Below are positions 1-12,310 of a stretch of 64,000 bases of DNA, in pieces. This DNA comes from Cristatella mucedo. Its lineage: Eukaryota > Bryozoa > Phylactolaemata > Cristatellidae. Position 1 is the stretch's first letter; every line of letters starts with the position of its first letter. Location: assembly GCA_009760855.2 (NCBI GenBank), contig WPIO01000003.1, forward strand, positions 2,414,001-2,478,000. Direction: 5' to 3'. The position numbers and the translations under genes were made by a program. The notes beneath the pieces are model-generated. The model searched no databases and was not told the origin of the DNA. It worked only from the letters and a program-made list of their open reading frames with translations.

Positions 1-307
1 TGCATGGTGGCTAGTCACCGGAAGCTTAGCAATGGGACCAGTTATGAGGCATCATTCACATGCGAAAGTACCGAACGTACATTAAATTATAGTTGTTAAC
101 TCTAACAGCTTTGCTGGCTCACACATGATCTGCTTAAGGTGTGATGTCTCATGTAACTACCCGATGCTCATGGTTGGACCTGCTAAGAGCAACAGGGCCT
201 GCATGTGATTCTTGTGCAGCAGGCATTAAAGTAATCTGGACTTTAACAGGTGCAGTCCACCACGTGAGACTAACTTGGATGCTATGATTTCGCGTTAGAC
301 CCAACCG

Positions 308-425
308 GCTCTTTACAGCGCCCCTAAGAGAAATTAATCTCTATGCAGTTGCTTTACATAAGGCACAAGGCTCGAGCCCACGACCTTGGTCGTTTAAGGT
401 GAGCAACCTACCCCCCCCCCGGCAA
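308..425 (-). mobile_element. SINE family 1 copy
   Basis: On the - strand it has a tRNA-like body with a B-box-like GGGCTCGAGCC core. A 3' end resembling the LINE A tail follows (AAGCAACTGCATAGAGATTAA, then CTCTTAGGGGCGCTGTAAA). A C run interrupts the body. It abuts the LINE A fragment at 432 and probably lies within it. Confidence 0.65.
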
Positions 426-431
426 ACCAGG

Positions 432-555
432 GCAGTGGTTAGGTCCTATCTCTGTGAGAGACTGTAGTGCATTGATCTAAACTGGCAACAGCCATCATCT
501 AGAATATGGGGTACGCAAGTCTCCGTGTTTGGTCCACTTATTTTTACAATGTATG

Positions 556-617
<62 letters not shown>

Positions 618-1308
618 CTGATGTAATCGTCAAGCACAATCCAGTCTTACATTTCTATGGAGATGACACACAGCTGTACCTGTGCTTTGCTCCCTCCTAG
701 CCTTCCAGCACGTCAAACTCGGTTAGGTTCCTTGCTGCATGTATAGCTGACATTTGCACTTGGATGGCAGCATGCTTTCTCAAATTGAATGACAATAAAC
801 CTACTTCCTAGCTATATGTAAACCTATAGTTATGAAGAAATTGGAAACCCTATCCCTTAAACAGGCTCGGGCAGCATATCTTAAGTAGCATCTGCACGAA
901 ATCTAGATGTCCTGTTCCAAACCAACCTTTCAGTAAACGACCTATATCAACTCCGAAGTCAAGTCTGCTTGCTTTCAGCCATGTTGCGTTGAAAAAATTC
1001 GGGATTACTTAGACAATGGTACACAATTCTAGCTGGTCAATTCATTTGTGACATTCCATCTAAACTTTTTAAACTCATCATTTGCAGGTCTTCCAGCCTG
1101 TGCATCAAAGCACTTACAGTTGATGCAAAACTTTGCAGCCAGGCTTGTCTATCGTGAACGGCGCAGTTGCCACATCACACCGCTTCTCGCCAATCTGCAC
1201 TGGCTACATTCGATCGTGTTTCCTTTGCAGCAAACGTGAAGCACATAGAAAGAGATTGAATTCTCCGAGGGCGCTTTATCAAGTGTTTTATTATTATTAT
1301 TATTATTT
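432..1308 (+). mobile_element. LINE family A (L2-like) decayed fragment
   Basis: A decayed reverse-transcriptase region: the stretch after AGGTCCTATCTC follows the same order as 20097 onward in the intact copy (ATATGGGGTACG, TATGCTCTCCCTCTC, TTCTATGGAGATGACACACAG). It ends with the family 3' tail and ATT repeats at 1289-1308. Many stops are present. A TC repeat has expanded inside it at 556-615. Confidence 0.82.
556..615. repeat. (TC)n microsatellite inside a LINE
   Basis: About 30 TC units arise where the LINE A sequence itself reads CTCTCCCTCTCGC, so this is an expansion of an internal seed. Confidence 0.95.
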
Positions 1309-1309
1309 T

Positions 1310-1790
1310 TCTCACCGACCTGCTTGAGCTCCCCATCAAGCAGCTTTCCAATTACCATCGACTTGACGGTTTTGTCACTCACTTTCAGGTTCCTTCATTC
1401 TCTTTCACCAGCTTACCTATCCAAACTACTTCCCAATCAGGCCATGCATCGTAGCACCCACTCTTCTTACTCAAGTAATTTTTCTGTGCCTTGAACCACC
1501 TGAAATCCTTTCGAGAGTGTACCTTTAGTTCGTTAGGTCCCAAAGCCTAGAACTCACTACTGGCTGCTGCCACGACATCCTCTTACTTGACATTTAAAAA
1601 AGCTAAGAATGCACCCTTTCCTCACTATAGCAGGGTCCTTGTGAATGATCATATTTGTGCCCATTCGTGCCAACACTGTGCATGCTATCACTGACCATAT
1701 TGAAATGCTTGCTTTACAGCATGTGTAAAGTGCCCAGAAAGAGAGTAAGTCCTCTGAGGGTGCTATGCAAATGACTTATTGTTAAATAAT
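1310..1790 (+). mobile_element. LINE family A 3' fragment
   Basis: It matches the C-terminal RT region and 3' UTR of family A: GTTTTGTCACTCACTTTCAGG, CCAAAGCCTAGAACTCACTA and GAAAGAGAGTAAGTCCTCTG. It sits directly behind the ATT tail of the previous copy. Confidence 0.8.
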
Positions 1791-4700
1791 TATCAAATAG
1801 CTATATTATCAAACTAGTCCTTATGTGTGATATGCTAATGGCATCGCATAATCACAATTCTCTAGGTCTTGATGCTGCGTGCTTCCCTTTCAAACTCACA
1901 AGAGTTTATTCAGCCTGACATCCTCTGATGTATCTCTGTGTAATAGGGTTACAAATGGTAATGCAGTCTGAGAAACGCTAGTCATGACTGTTCTTTCAAG
2001 CCAATAACACAATTAAACGATACCACGATTTATAACAATCTATGATTAGGATAGTGCTTTGATCGGTCATGCTCTTTTGTCTTATCAAAGTATGAGTCTT
2101 TTTGAAATTATTAGATGCTGGGAGTTATTTTATGGACAGCGATTTTTTGTGCTGTGACGTGTTGCAGTTTGTGCAAGCTTCCCATTAGGATTTCCAGCTT
2201 CTATTGCAAGTAAAGCAAAGAACAGCCGATTTAGCAGCCTCTTTTGGAAAGCAGCAGAAAACCTTGGCAGCTGTTATTCTACTCGCTGAAAGAAAACGTG
2301 CTGAAGTACTAGAAGCCTACGACCTAGGTCATGAAGAGTCAAGGTCCTAATTGTATGGCTTCAAACGCCAAGACAAATATGGGCCCTACTTTCTTGCTCT
2401 AGAATTTTGGAGCTACTAATGTTGCCCCAGGGTACTGTAGAGGTTAGATGTGCTGTTAATTTAGCTTGACCCACTATACTTATGCTTGAAGGAGTGGCTG
2501 ATCAATTGATTAGCACAATCCTAGACCGCAGTTGCAATGCAGTTAGTGTGCAGGCTAAAATTTTTGGGTATCGTAAGACTTAAGTAGTGTACTTCATTTT
2601 AGATGTTCTGGACACTGGTCTGAATCTATTTGGCGGGTAAATAGTCAGTGTTCGATCTTGGCACAACTGGGTAGAGACGTCCTTGCACGACAGTTTTGGT
2701 GTCTGACTAGTGAAATTATGGTGTGGCTGTTTATTATGCATCGATGACATTCCAATCCAAGGAGGGCAACAGTCGAGAGGGTAGGATTTGTTGCTTTCTG
2801 GTTGGCAGCCGAAGGTTTTACTCCGGATTAGGAGCTTGGTAGTTGGTGGTCAGCTGCTGGCTGTTAATGTGCAGGATGTGCCTTGAACCAGTGTCAGCTA
2901 CTCCAAGAAGTTGGCTACGATGATCAACTCAATTCGGTATCGAAATAGCCGTTTTTCAAACCGACACCTGATGCATGGGATGTGGTGGTGAAACTGCTGA
3001 GGACTGTCCTGTGGAAACACTCACTGATGCTATAAGGTAGCTGACATCCAGCCATGCATCTGGTGGATAACACGCAGAACAGTAAGCTAAAACTATGTGA
3101 GCTTGCTTCTGGGTTTCTTAGCTTGCATGACCAACAACGGTCTTTAACCTTTGAATAGGCCGAGCACTCGATCACATACAATGACACAACGAAACCCTAA
3201 TAGGTAAAACTGACCTTGTAGCAAAAATGAGGGACATTGTTTTATTCGGTGCATCAGTGATGAGAACATCGTCAAGTTCTGGCAGCTGTGTGCCCTCGAT
3301 GAAAACTAATGCTGCATCTACATTGGCCAACGTGTGGACTAGACACGCCAGAACTTGAGGCTACCTCATCAGTTTTCATTGTTAAGGGGTAGGGACTGGT
3401 GGCTGATGGGAAGGATCTGTCTGAATGAGTCTCGAGGGCCGGATTTGAGGAATTAGCCGGCGGTCTTCTTTTTAGTTGTAGATCTTTCTACTTCTTTGTG
3501 TTAGATTGGTCTACTTCTTGATAGTAGATTGGAGACTTCCGAGGCAAACGACCAATCAGTAACAGACACAAAAAAGCAGCATGGATGCCACCTTTATAGA
3601 CGCCTTGTGTGGGAAGACCAGTCTGTTGGACTGCATGAGTTCAGAATACAGGAATTATAGCTAAAGAACACTGCCTGTAGAAGGATGGTCATTACATTTT
3701 TAATGACTTACATATCAGTATAAGCATATATAGGCAGCAGCAGCAGCAGATATGTGTCCCTAGATAGCCTCTGCTCAATGTCTATTGGCTGCAAAAAGAG
3801 AAACTTTACGACTTTCACACTTTCGAGATCTGTCTTGTTGCCAAGTGAGAATGAATGTACCAGCCGCAGCCTGACAACAAGACTAGTGTTGACTCCAAAC
3901 TGTTACACAAGTGTAGACATGGCTGGTTCGATGCTAGTTTACATTGCAGACAAGATATCACGTGTCTCTAGTCCAAACATTTGCCAGTGTAGATGAAGCT
4001 TGTCTGACTTTCAACAAATCTTTTGCCTACGACCAGTCATGTATGTTTTGTTGCTGCAGAAGTAGGGTATACTTACCACAGTGGCTGGCTGGCTACCGAT
4101 AGTGCTCTGGTTGTGTCTAAGCTAGGCTACTGTAGCTCTTTGCTCCCAAGGCCACCATTAAGTGCCGTTAGTCGGTAGAAGTTGTTCCTGATACATTCGT
4201 CAATCCAGGGAGCCAATCTGACTGATGCCTTTGTATAGGAAGTGCTGTCGGCTTCACCGGAGCGGAGACTACAGATTCTCAGCTATTCAACTCGGCTCGC
4301 CGTGCGTTATAACTATCTAGCATATGCCTGTGAAAAGTACTAGCATATGCCTGTGAAAAGTCACTTGGAAATTTCACGTGACTGCTACTTCTTTCGTCTC
4401 TTTGCTCCGGCAGGTTCATGTTCTCCTCCAGATCCTCACACGGCAATACACTAGGTGCTCCTCTCATTCAGGGCAAGATCGGTGGTGAGAGATGCATGTG
4501 CTGTGCAGGCATTAAACTGTAGAACTCAAAGAATCAGTGCACAGCTCTTGTGCACTGGTTCAACGACTGTATATTTGTCCTGCTACCGATTCAGGCAGTA
4601 CATCATCTTGCAAGCCGCCCTTCACTATTTCTGTGTTAAGAACTTCCTCAGCTATCTTTGTTTCCAAAGCTGCATTTACATGGCAGACCTTCTTCCTGAC

Positions 4701-4800
4701 CGAGGCCGACTGGTCGTCCTAGTTGGGTGTTTACACGACTGATTTGATGGCCACTTAGTCCTGCTCACAGCCTGTGCTCTAATTCTGGAGGCATGATAAT
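1791..4800. other. Stretch without recognised genes
   Basis: No exon with good splice sites or protein match was found. A frame near 2260-2330 reads LLAERKRAEVLEAYDL, which may be an older transposon piece. CAAGTTCTGGC near 3273 and GCCAGAACTTG near 3348 form an imperfect inverted pair. The rest appears to be unique AT-rich DNA. Confidence 0.5.
4318..4363. repeat. 23-bp tandem duplication
   Basis: TAGCATATGCCTGTGAAAAG occurs twice head to tail with a 23-bp period. Confidence 0.85.
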
Positions 4801-4839
4801 AACAGCTTCCATTGGAAAGAATTCCTAATGGAAGCTGTT
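4801..4839. repeat. Short inverted repeat (13-bp arms)
   Basis: AACAGCTTCCATT and its exact reverse complement AATGGAAGCTGTT are separated by 13 bases. It is directly upstream of the Harbinger remnant and could be part of it. Confidence 0.7.
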
Positions 4840-5480
4840 AGGCCAACACCTACAGAAATGGACTACACTGCTGCAGTCGTCATTTTGGACGATTATGAGA
4901 AGAGAAAGAGAAAAGTGGATGTTGGCTGCGATGGCCTTATTAGTGATGGTCGAGTGCTCCGAAATTCACAGTTTTCGAGATTAATGGAAAACTGAAGCCT
5001 CAGCATAACGACTCCTAGACTTCTGCCAGAAATGAGTACCCCCACACCATTTGTAATGGTTGCTGATAGGGCATTTCCTCGGAAGGAGTAACTCACGAAG
5101 CCACACAATAAAAGAGGGCTCACTCACGAGCAAGTTCTATAAGTATCTCTTGAGTCGAGCTAGGCAAGTTGTTGAACATGCGTTTGGCATCCTGGCAAGC
5201 AGAATGTGGGTGCTACACACTTATATTGCTGCTTAGCCAGTGGACGCTGAACACATTTTTGTAGCTTGTTGTGTCTTTCACAAATATGTGATGGATAGGA
5301 ATGATATTCCTGAGGTTGCTGCCTCACCAACGAGCACTGGCGTGCCTACTGGCACAGTGGCCCCTCAAGCAGTGAATGCAGTAGTAATTCTTCTAGAAGA
5401 GCTCAGTCAGTCTAAGCTGAATGCAGTGCTTACTTTAATACTGTTGGAGCATTGCATTGGCAAGAGGCAGGCGTAGATGG
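4840..5480 (+). pseudogene. PIF/Harbinger transposase remnant
   Basis: Broken reading frames on the + strand give, in order, VDVGCDGLISDGRVL, a PEMSTPTPFVMVADRAFPRK segment, ARQVVEHAFGILASRMWVL and HIFVACCVFHKYV. This is the pattern of the PIF/Harbinger DDE nuclease (GxxSDGGxF, P..FVGDxAFPL, RxVVExAFGILxxRWRVL, ACCxLHN). Several stops and frame breaks show it is dead. The last third is open at 5240-5476. The N-terminal part and terminal repeats were not recognised; a 13-bp inverted repeat at 4801-4839 lies just upstream. Confidence 0.8.
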
Positions 5481-5699
5481 AGTCACGAACAGGCGATAGA
5501 GGAAATTAGCCATTTAATGGATGCTTACTAGTCATGACAGCTATGGGACTCCGGCATGCGACCTCGACAAAGGGTACATCATTCACAGATGCAGAGCCCA
5601 CGAGCAGCATCACCACCCACTATTGTAGCTGGTGTCTTGTAGAACTCGTATTACAAGTATCCGTGCCTGACGAAGAGCCTTGAATCAAGACAGCCCTTG

Positions 5700-5870
5700 C
5701 TTGGCTGACAAGTTCTGGACTAGGTAAGGCGGTTGCTTTCACGACCTCGGTCCCGAGGTCGTGGGTTCGATTCCTGTGGTGGGCGATTCTTTATCGCCAC
5801 TGCAAGCGGTGGTGATAGCCGTAAAGGCTCTTCTGTCGCTATACAAAAAGAGGCTGTTTAATCAGCTAGG
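5700..5870 (+). mobile_element. SINE family 2 copy
   Basis: A tRNA-like head (ACTAGGTAAGGCGGTTGC) is followed by a B-box-like GTGGGTTCGATTCC. A GGCGATTCTTTATCGCC hairpin, GGTGGTGATAGCCGTAAAGGC and a terminal GGCTGTTTAATCAGCTAG complete it. This order recurs in about ten other copies in the window. Confidence 0.85.
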
Positions 5871-5934
5871 ACTGATCCCCGGCTTTGGCCTCTTGGCTGC
5901 ACGTTAAAAAATAAATCAGCAATCACAGAGAACA

Positions 5935-6115
5935 CTAGCTGATTTAACAGTCTCTTTTTTATAGCGACAGAGGAGCCTTAACGGCTATCACCACGACTTG
6001 CAGCTGTGATAAAAAATCTCCCACTGCATGATTCGAACCCACGACATTGGGTGGGAGGTCGTGAAACGTAACTGCCTTACTTAGTGTGCCATCACGGCTC
6101 ACCAACAAGTCACCT
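5935..6115 (-). mobile_element. SINE family 2 copy, inverted partner
   Basis: Reverse-strand copy: CTGATTTAACAGTCTCTTTT at its left end, GATTCGAACCCACGAC (B-box complement) and a tRNA-like head at right. With the + copy at 5700-5870 it forms an inverted pair separated by about 65 bp. Confidence 0.83.
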
Positions 6116-7560
6116 CAGTGGCTAGGGTTCTGGCTGTCTGACTCACAGCTATGGCTGTTACAACCATCTTGTGAAGTGATGGCATCGTCAAATATTGTGA
6201 TAGCTTCTGCTTGTTCGTGCTGATCTGGTGATGCAGACATCCGCAAGTCATGATCCTAAAACAAACTTGTGAGAGCATCCACCATCTGTTTTATTTGGTT
6301 TGTACATAGGTATAGAGGTGTAGAGATATTTATATCTAGAGACACAGGTGTATTTATACAGGATATTACACATTACATGCAGTAAATGTAAAGTAAATAA
6401 AAAATTATACAGGAACTCATTACCTATGCAGTGTACGAAACAAACAGTTACTTGCCACATTACTCCTAGAGGATCGGGGAGCACAATGGTCTTTCAGAAA
6501 AGAAAAGCACCAAAGCAGTACCAAGTTGACACAGCGCGCTGGTTGGTAGCTGCCCCACTCCGAATGGAATCGGCATCGGAATTCCATTAATCGGAATCGG
6601 AAGCGGCATCCTTCCTTCCGCAGTTCTCGGCAAAAATACGTTGGAAGATAGTCTATCCGCGCCATCTTCTACAAGCACCAATTTTAATGGGCCAGTTTGC
6701 AGCTAGTATGATTAGGACACCTCACAACGAACGCCCAAGTACGCCAGCATATACTCGACTCACGTTGACTCACCTCGACTACACAGCAACGTTGCTTCCG
6801 GCCACTGCTCTTTAGCACTCGACTCGGTCGCGAGAGCTATGGCAATCTGTGAGGAACATGACATATTCAAAAGCGTGTTCATCAGCTTCTTAATTACTTA
6901 CCACTCATCTCAAAAGACTTGGCAATAGTTGATATAGCCCCTCGTCTAATTAATTCGTTTCTAAAGCCAGATTACAGACATCCCATAAATAGGGACCTGC
7001 CCTGAATGCCTCTATTGACTCAAGCACGGTCGCTCGTCAGCCATTCGTTATTTTGAGCTTGGCTATGCATCCCCAGGATTTTGATTGGTCTGCTGGACCA
7101 ACAGATTCTCATGAGAGTCTGCTGACTTGGCCCCTCCCCAAATGGGGTGACGTAGTAGCCCAAATCAGTGGGAAATCGGTCCAAAATCTGTGCCGATTTA
7201 TGAAGAAAGTTTGCCGAGTAAACGCAGCTTTATTCTGCCACACTGGTCATTCTAGCTTTATTCTGAGAGATGAAGGTCACGGGCTTCAAAGCCTGCACTA
7301 CAGGCCACTGCAGCTTTGAGTTTGCTTTGGTGCTAGTGTGTGGGGGACCCTCTACCCCCCTCCCCCCGTGTGCGTGTGCGCCTGCGCGGGTGTATGCACG
7401 AGTGTGATGTGAGTTAGTATGGTTTTGCAGTCTCCTTTGGCCAAGGGCAATCGTACCTTTGACTTGTGGCTGCTTCAGCATCTCAAATTAGGCAGAGTGC
7501 GCAGAACGCGCCGTTTAACATTAACATCGGCTACATGATCTTGCACATCCCTATTTGCAG
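6116..7560. other. Intron or upstream DNA, no gene seen
   Basis: Short open frames only. C/G-rich simple sequence occurs at 7340-7400. The missing first Rab11-FIP coding exon should end in phase 1 before 7561; no convincing start-codon exon with a good donor was seen here. Confidence 0.5.
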
Positions 7561-7599
7561 TGCAACGTGCCAAGGACCTGATCTCTAAAGGAAAGTCGG
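7561..7599 (+). CDS. RAB11FIP: Rab11-FIP class I, C2-domain exon a (39 nt)
   Basis: First recognisable coding exon of a class I Rab11 family-interacting protein, an endosomal adaptor that binds Rab11 through its C-terminus and membranes through an N-terminal C2 domain. It follows an acceptor ending TTTGCAG and stops at a GTGAGT donor. Entering in phase 1 it reads xQRAKDLISKGKS and leaves one base, G. Joined to the exon at 15754 this gives KGKSGTNDVFV, the early C2 loop of FIP proteins (family pattern GKSGTNDxYV). The exon before it, which would hold the start codon and first C2 strand, was not found. Such a short exon is supported by phase and family match, not by length. Confidence 0.82.
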
Positions 7600-10500
7600 G
7601 TGAGTGTTGATTATCAACTGCCTATATTGTTTCAAAAATGTTTCTATTTGCATGTCTACTTTGTAGCACCGTTCGTTTGTCAAAGGCTTGCTATTTCTCT
7701 TGTTTGTTCAAGCAGCCTTTATGATTAGTTCAATCGGCTAATGGCACGCTCTTCAACTTTGGTTATTGGTACCACAGAACTGATCATTTAGATCTATATC
7801 TGCCACTAGGCTTCTCAAGTGCTTTCTTTCTTGGAAGCTCACATACTTGCTCCTTACAGCTGAATTCATCGTATGTGGAGTTTTGAAAAGGAAGGGGCAT
7901 GGATAATAGAATAGACAACATATGTAGGGTATACTGCTCGATGGATGCACAGGTATGTAACTCAAGCCAAAAAGTATTTAGATAGTCGTGGCAGCCGTCA
8001 TGACGGCTTTCTGCTCAGCTTCATTCTAGTAAATATCGACTGCTGCTCTTGCCAATGGAATATGCCCTGGTTGAAATGAGAAAAAACATGCTCCTGAAAT
8101 TATAACACATCATAGTAAAGTCGTTGAGCTAATACGGCTTTGCACCTCGCTTATTTAAACAGTGTCTGAATTGCCCAGGCATTATTTGCAAGTGGACAAT
8201 AAGCACATCAGAGAACGTTAGGCCAGCTGCAGTAACCGTCTATCGCCTTCATTCCACATATGCACTATCAGGGTAAGGTTTGGAGGCTGACTCGGCTAGC
8301 CCATAACTGTCATGGAAGGGTAACAGAACTCAGGTAAATTGTTATTAAATAAGTTGAAAAATAGTTAATATTGGTGCAATTTGGTTTGTTGTCATGTTGG
8401 AAAAGGTAATCCTGTCCAGAAAGTGCATGATAACTTATGAGTTCAACGTTTTGAAGATCTAAATAGGCATCTTGGTTCAAGATGCCTAGTATGTGATGCC
8501 AGACTCCGGCACAATCAATTTCAGCTGAACCCCCCCCCATACCATGACACACTGCCAATTTGGCAGGTCGTTGGGTTGCCTATGCACACGAAGCCACAGT
8601 TGGAAATGAACATGAATTTGCTTTTGTCTCTATGGCTCTACCCCAATCTTCAGCAGTCCTGTTGAATCAAGCTTTGGCCCTCCATTAACGGCATACCATA
8701 AGCAGCATTTCTCTTAGCGACCCGAGAATGCCCACACCGTGGCCTCATCTAATTGCCTTCTGACGGTTTCACTGCTAACTGGCTTCCCAGACGATGGTTG
8801 TAGACTTTAAGCAAAAGCTTTCGCTGAAGCAAAACTGTCCTTGAACGCCTCTAATTTTTGGATGGCGTTTTCTGGCCCAAAGGTAGCCTAGCTTCCTAGT
8901 TGGGTCTGCCCAATTGTGGAATGTTTTCATGGCTATCAGTCTTCACTACCTTTCTCGCGTCGTATGAAACAGTACTCTTTAGTATATATAGAATAGTAGC
9001 AAATTGACCATACGAGTGTCTAGCCTCCTACAGTGCCACCAGTTTAGCCCTCAAAGCATGCCATTTCGGTCACCTTTAATGGTCTTTTCTCTGCAAAATA
9101 GATTGGGTTCAACCGGGTCGGCTGTACAGTTGTGGCTCCTGTGTTTCGCCTCGAGCTGGTGAAGAGGTCGTTTTTAGTGCTCTTTTCTGGCTAAAATCAC
9201 CATTATTTTGGGAAGGTTGTCCTTAGCTTGCCTCAATCATGTGGCAATTTGCATTGGGACATCCAATAATTAGCAGGCTGAACCTCAATCCCGGCTCCGG
9301 TCGAGGAGAGGAGGGGAGGGGTTTGGAAAAGCTGCCGATCGAACAAATCTAGGCTGTCTGAGCATTTTTTCATTTAAGTGTATTTGTTTACCGGTTTACA
9401 TATGCACCTGTGTTTGTGCATACGTATTATATTATCTATTTATTTTCGTTATATATGTTTTTACTTGTATACTATGTGTGTCCCACACCACACGTAGAGC
9501 AGGCACCATGATAAGCTGTTTTGTTCTGACGAGAACTGTGTGTTCTTGACCTTTAACAGTCTAAAAATGTCTGAAAAGTGTGAAGAGGCTAACAAGAGCC
9601 TAAGGTAAGCTTGAGGCTGTCGGTAGTTGGCTTCAAGCCTACTAAAAAGGTAGATGAATGAACACAGGTAGAGGCTTTTCTTGCCAATAAAGTGCATGAG
9701 TTAGTTATGTGAATCTGTAGATAAGCTGTTTACTTGCCTGTACTCTAATGAGTGGGTATGTGCTGTCTTTCACACTGAGAAACTCAATCCATCACACACT
9801 ACAAGCGTTCTTTACTTGTATACATCGTTGCTTGGGCTTTACTTGCCCGACCCTGACAACCTTAAGAGTGCCGTAACGTAAGAACATTAAAAAGCTGTGT
9901 TTGGTTCCTTGTCTAAAATTTGCAACGGTATATGGATGTTGAGCTGCTTCAAGTAAAGATCATTCCATATATCGGACCACGGGTCTTGGCCTGTCGTTCC
10001 GTGCCTTGCGGTTCGTCCACCATGAGCCTGGGCGTGCGACCGGTGGCTGAAGTGAGAAGCCGTCGGTACCCAGGAGGGGTGACCGGCTGCAGCCTCTTTT
10101 GTCCAGAGCTGGCGGCCAAATGCCACGTGATCAGGCACTGCTAGTCGATACTGCAGTCGATCGTGGACAAGGACAGCCTGATCCTGGGTAGCCTTATCAG
10201 GCCTGACCAGGCTCAAAAGCCGGGTCGGGTCGTCGATAATAGAATGGACAGCTGCAGTGCTGTAGTCCGTGGCCTCTTCGGTAGTAGTGCTGACGCCCTG
10301 GTGGTGGTGGCGATCTTGGATAAGGTGGAAAGTGCTCTGGCAACGTTTGTACCCATATGTGGCCACGGGGTACCGGTCGGCAGTGGTGCAGCCATTCGTG
10401 GTCGTAGCTTTCGGTGGCCAGTTGCTGAGCAACACTAAGCATATTTTGGTGTGGCAGCTGGTGTGGCAGCTGCTCTTGCCGTGGCTTTGCTTGTCCGATG

Positions 10501-11375
10501 GCGTCAGCAGGTCGTTAGGCCAGCTCAGTCTCTTGTCCTGTGCTTGGGCTGTTGTGTAGTGGGTTGCTTTTGGTCAAACCTCCCACAAAATTCCGATATT
10601 ATCGAGTCGGAACTTGAACTTGCAGGCAATGCCGATTTGCGTACCATGGAGCTGGAGGTGGCTCCGGCTGCCGTGAGAGGCGTAGCCCGAATGAGCATCT
10701 TTATTTAGGTTGCTCATCAAACAGCAGCTCAAGTCATGCGCAGCCAGCTTAACAGCTGGCTGCTAAGCCGGCTTTGCATGTGGACACCGTGCCCTGCCGA
10801 CCTGGTCTTTACTGTGCCACATAGGGCGTGGCACTGTAGCAGCTGCTTGCTTGCAGGGTCTTGCCTGCTTCAGATATGCTAGGCTATGTAGTGCCATGGA
10901 ACTTGGGGGACCTTTTAAGATCGAATGACTGTACATCCAGATGTACCGAATGTGCACCCTAGCATTTGTCCCGCGGTGATGTTATATAGTGAGTGTTATC
11001 GTGATGCCACGTTTAAATTGCGTAAGAAGCTACGAAAATCTATACACAGTTGGAATTTCGACTGCTGCTGTTTTGCCGATTGTGTTTTTTGCTGTCGTTC
11101 ATCATTATTATTCTGGGGCACCAGTATGACCTTCTGATGAACTATTGGTGATTACAAAGATAATACTATTGTGATTGATCACCCATCAATGATTAAAAAG
11201 AAAGTGATCTTTTGCTACAATGGCCTGCTTCTCATTGGCCTCGACAACTGCAGCTGTTTCTGGCATTGTTCGTTTGTGGCCAGGCCACAACATACCAAGT
11301 TTTGAGGAGCCTGACTGGGGTCTTTACCGTAATCCTGAGAAGTGGCACTGTGTGGGAAAAGTGTTTAGGCTTTAA

Positions 11376-11377
<2 letters not shown>
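7600..11377. other. Rab11-FIP intron, mostly unclassified
   Basis: No recognised element at 7600-9860. The GC-rich part 9890-10950 has long overlapping open frames on both strands, the longest being 182 codons on the - strand at 9887-10435. They are His/Thr/Pro-rich with no domain I can name, and may come from a retroelement or be chance. Confidence 0.45.
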
Positions 11378-11467
<90 letters not shown>

Positions 11468-11468
11468 A

Positions 11469-11519
<51 letters not shown>

Positions 11520-11525
11520 GAGTGC

Positions 11526-11561
<36 letters not shown>

Positions 11562-11570
11562 GTATATGCA
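11378..11570. repeat. (CA)n microsatellite, compound
   Basis: About 190 bp of CA units in three blocks, broken by short GTGCACGCG-like interruptions. It produces spurious open frames on both strands. Confidence 0.98.
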
Positions 11571-12310
11571 TGCACACCGGTAAACATCAATTTTATGATG
11601 CAGTATTAATGTAGTGTGATGAGGATAGCATTGCCTTTTACTACACTGCAACTTTGTGGAAAATGCAGGGCTGATACCACTGACATCACATGAAATTGCT
11701 GCTATGCTGATGGAAGAAGTACTTTAGTTAGAAGTAATCATGAGGTATAACCTGAGCTGGTTTGATTATGAATAGGCATGCAACCCTCGGCTGCTTTAGT
11801 CACGTACTCGTGACCTCGGCTGAACCATCCCCTCAACATAGGATGGCAAAGCTTGGGTGGTCGGGCTGGGTATGAAGAACTAACACGCCAGCACTAAGCT
11901 GCTGACCACAACCGACTGTACTTGACCAGACAATGGCCAACCTTATCTGCACAGAGCTTTTTTTTATTTGGCCGATGTGAGTTTCTTTTATCAACATCTT
12001 GTCAAATGCTAGTTAGACACGGTGGTGTCTTACTACATCGCCACCAGGCATCCCTGGCTGCAAGCCCTGCCGTCCCCCATTCGCTACCACTGGGTGCAAG
12101 TATCTGTGCAGCATGGCTGCCTGCACCTGGTCATCTTTTTAAAGATGCTTGAACTTGACCTTGATGTTTGGCATTTATAGTCTGCCGTGCTTGCTGCCGA
12201 TTCTTGCTGGGTAGGGGTGGCCCAAATTTGACGCAGCCTTAAATAACATGTGGGCTCCGATGGTTGTGCTAAATAGCAAGCATGTTTTTTCTTTGTAATG
12301 TGTCTTTGGT
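11571..12310. other. Intron, no gene seen
   Basis: Mixed-composition DNA with only short chance frames. Confidence 0.5.

Noticed and set aside
5700-6115. Possible functional tRNA genes (GGTTCGA boxes)
   Set aside because: Box-like motifs exist, but the sequences do not fold into a cloverleaf with a clear anticodon arm and recur as a 155-bp family with a common non-tRNA half, so they are SINEs.
11212-11651. His/Thr and Val/Cys repeat frames
   Set aside because: They come from the CA microsatellite.
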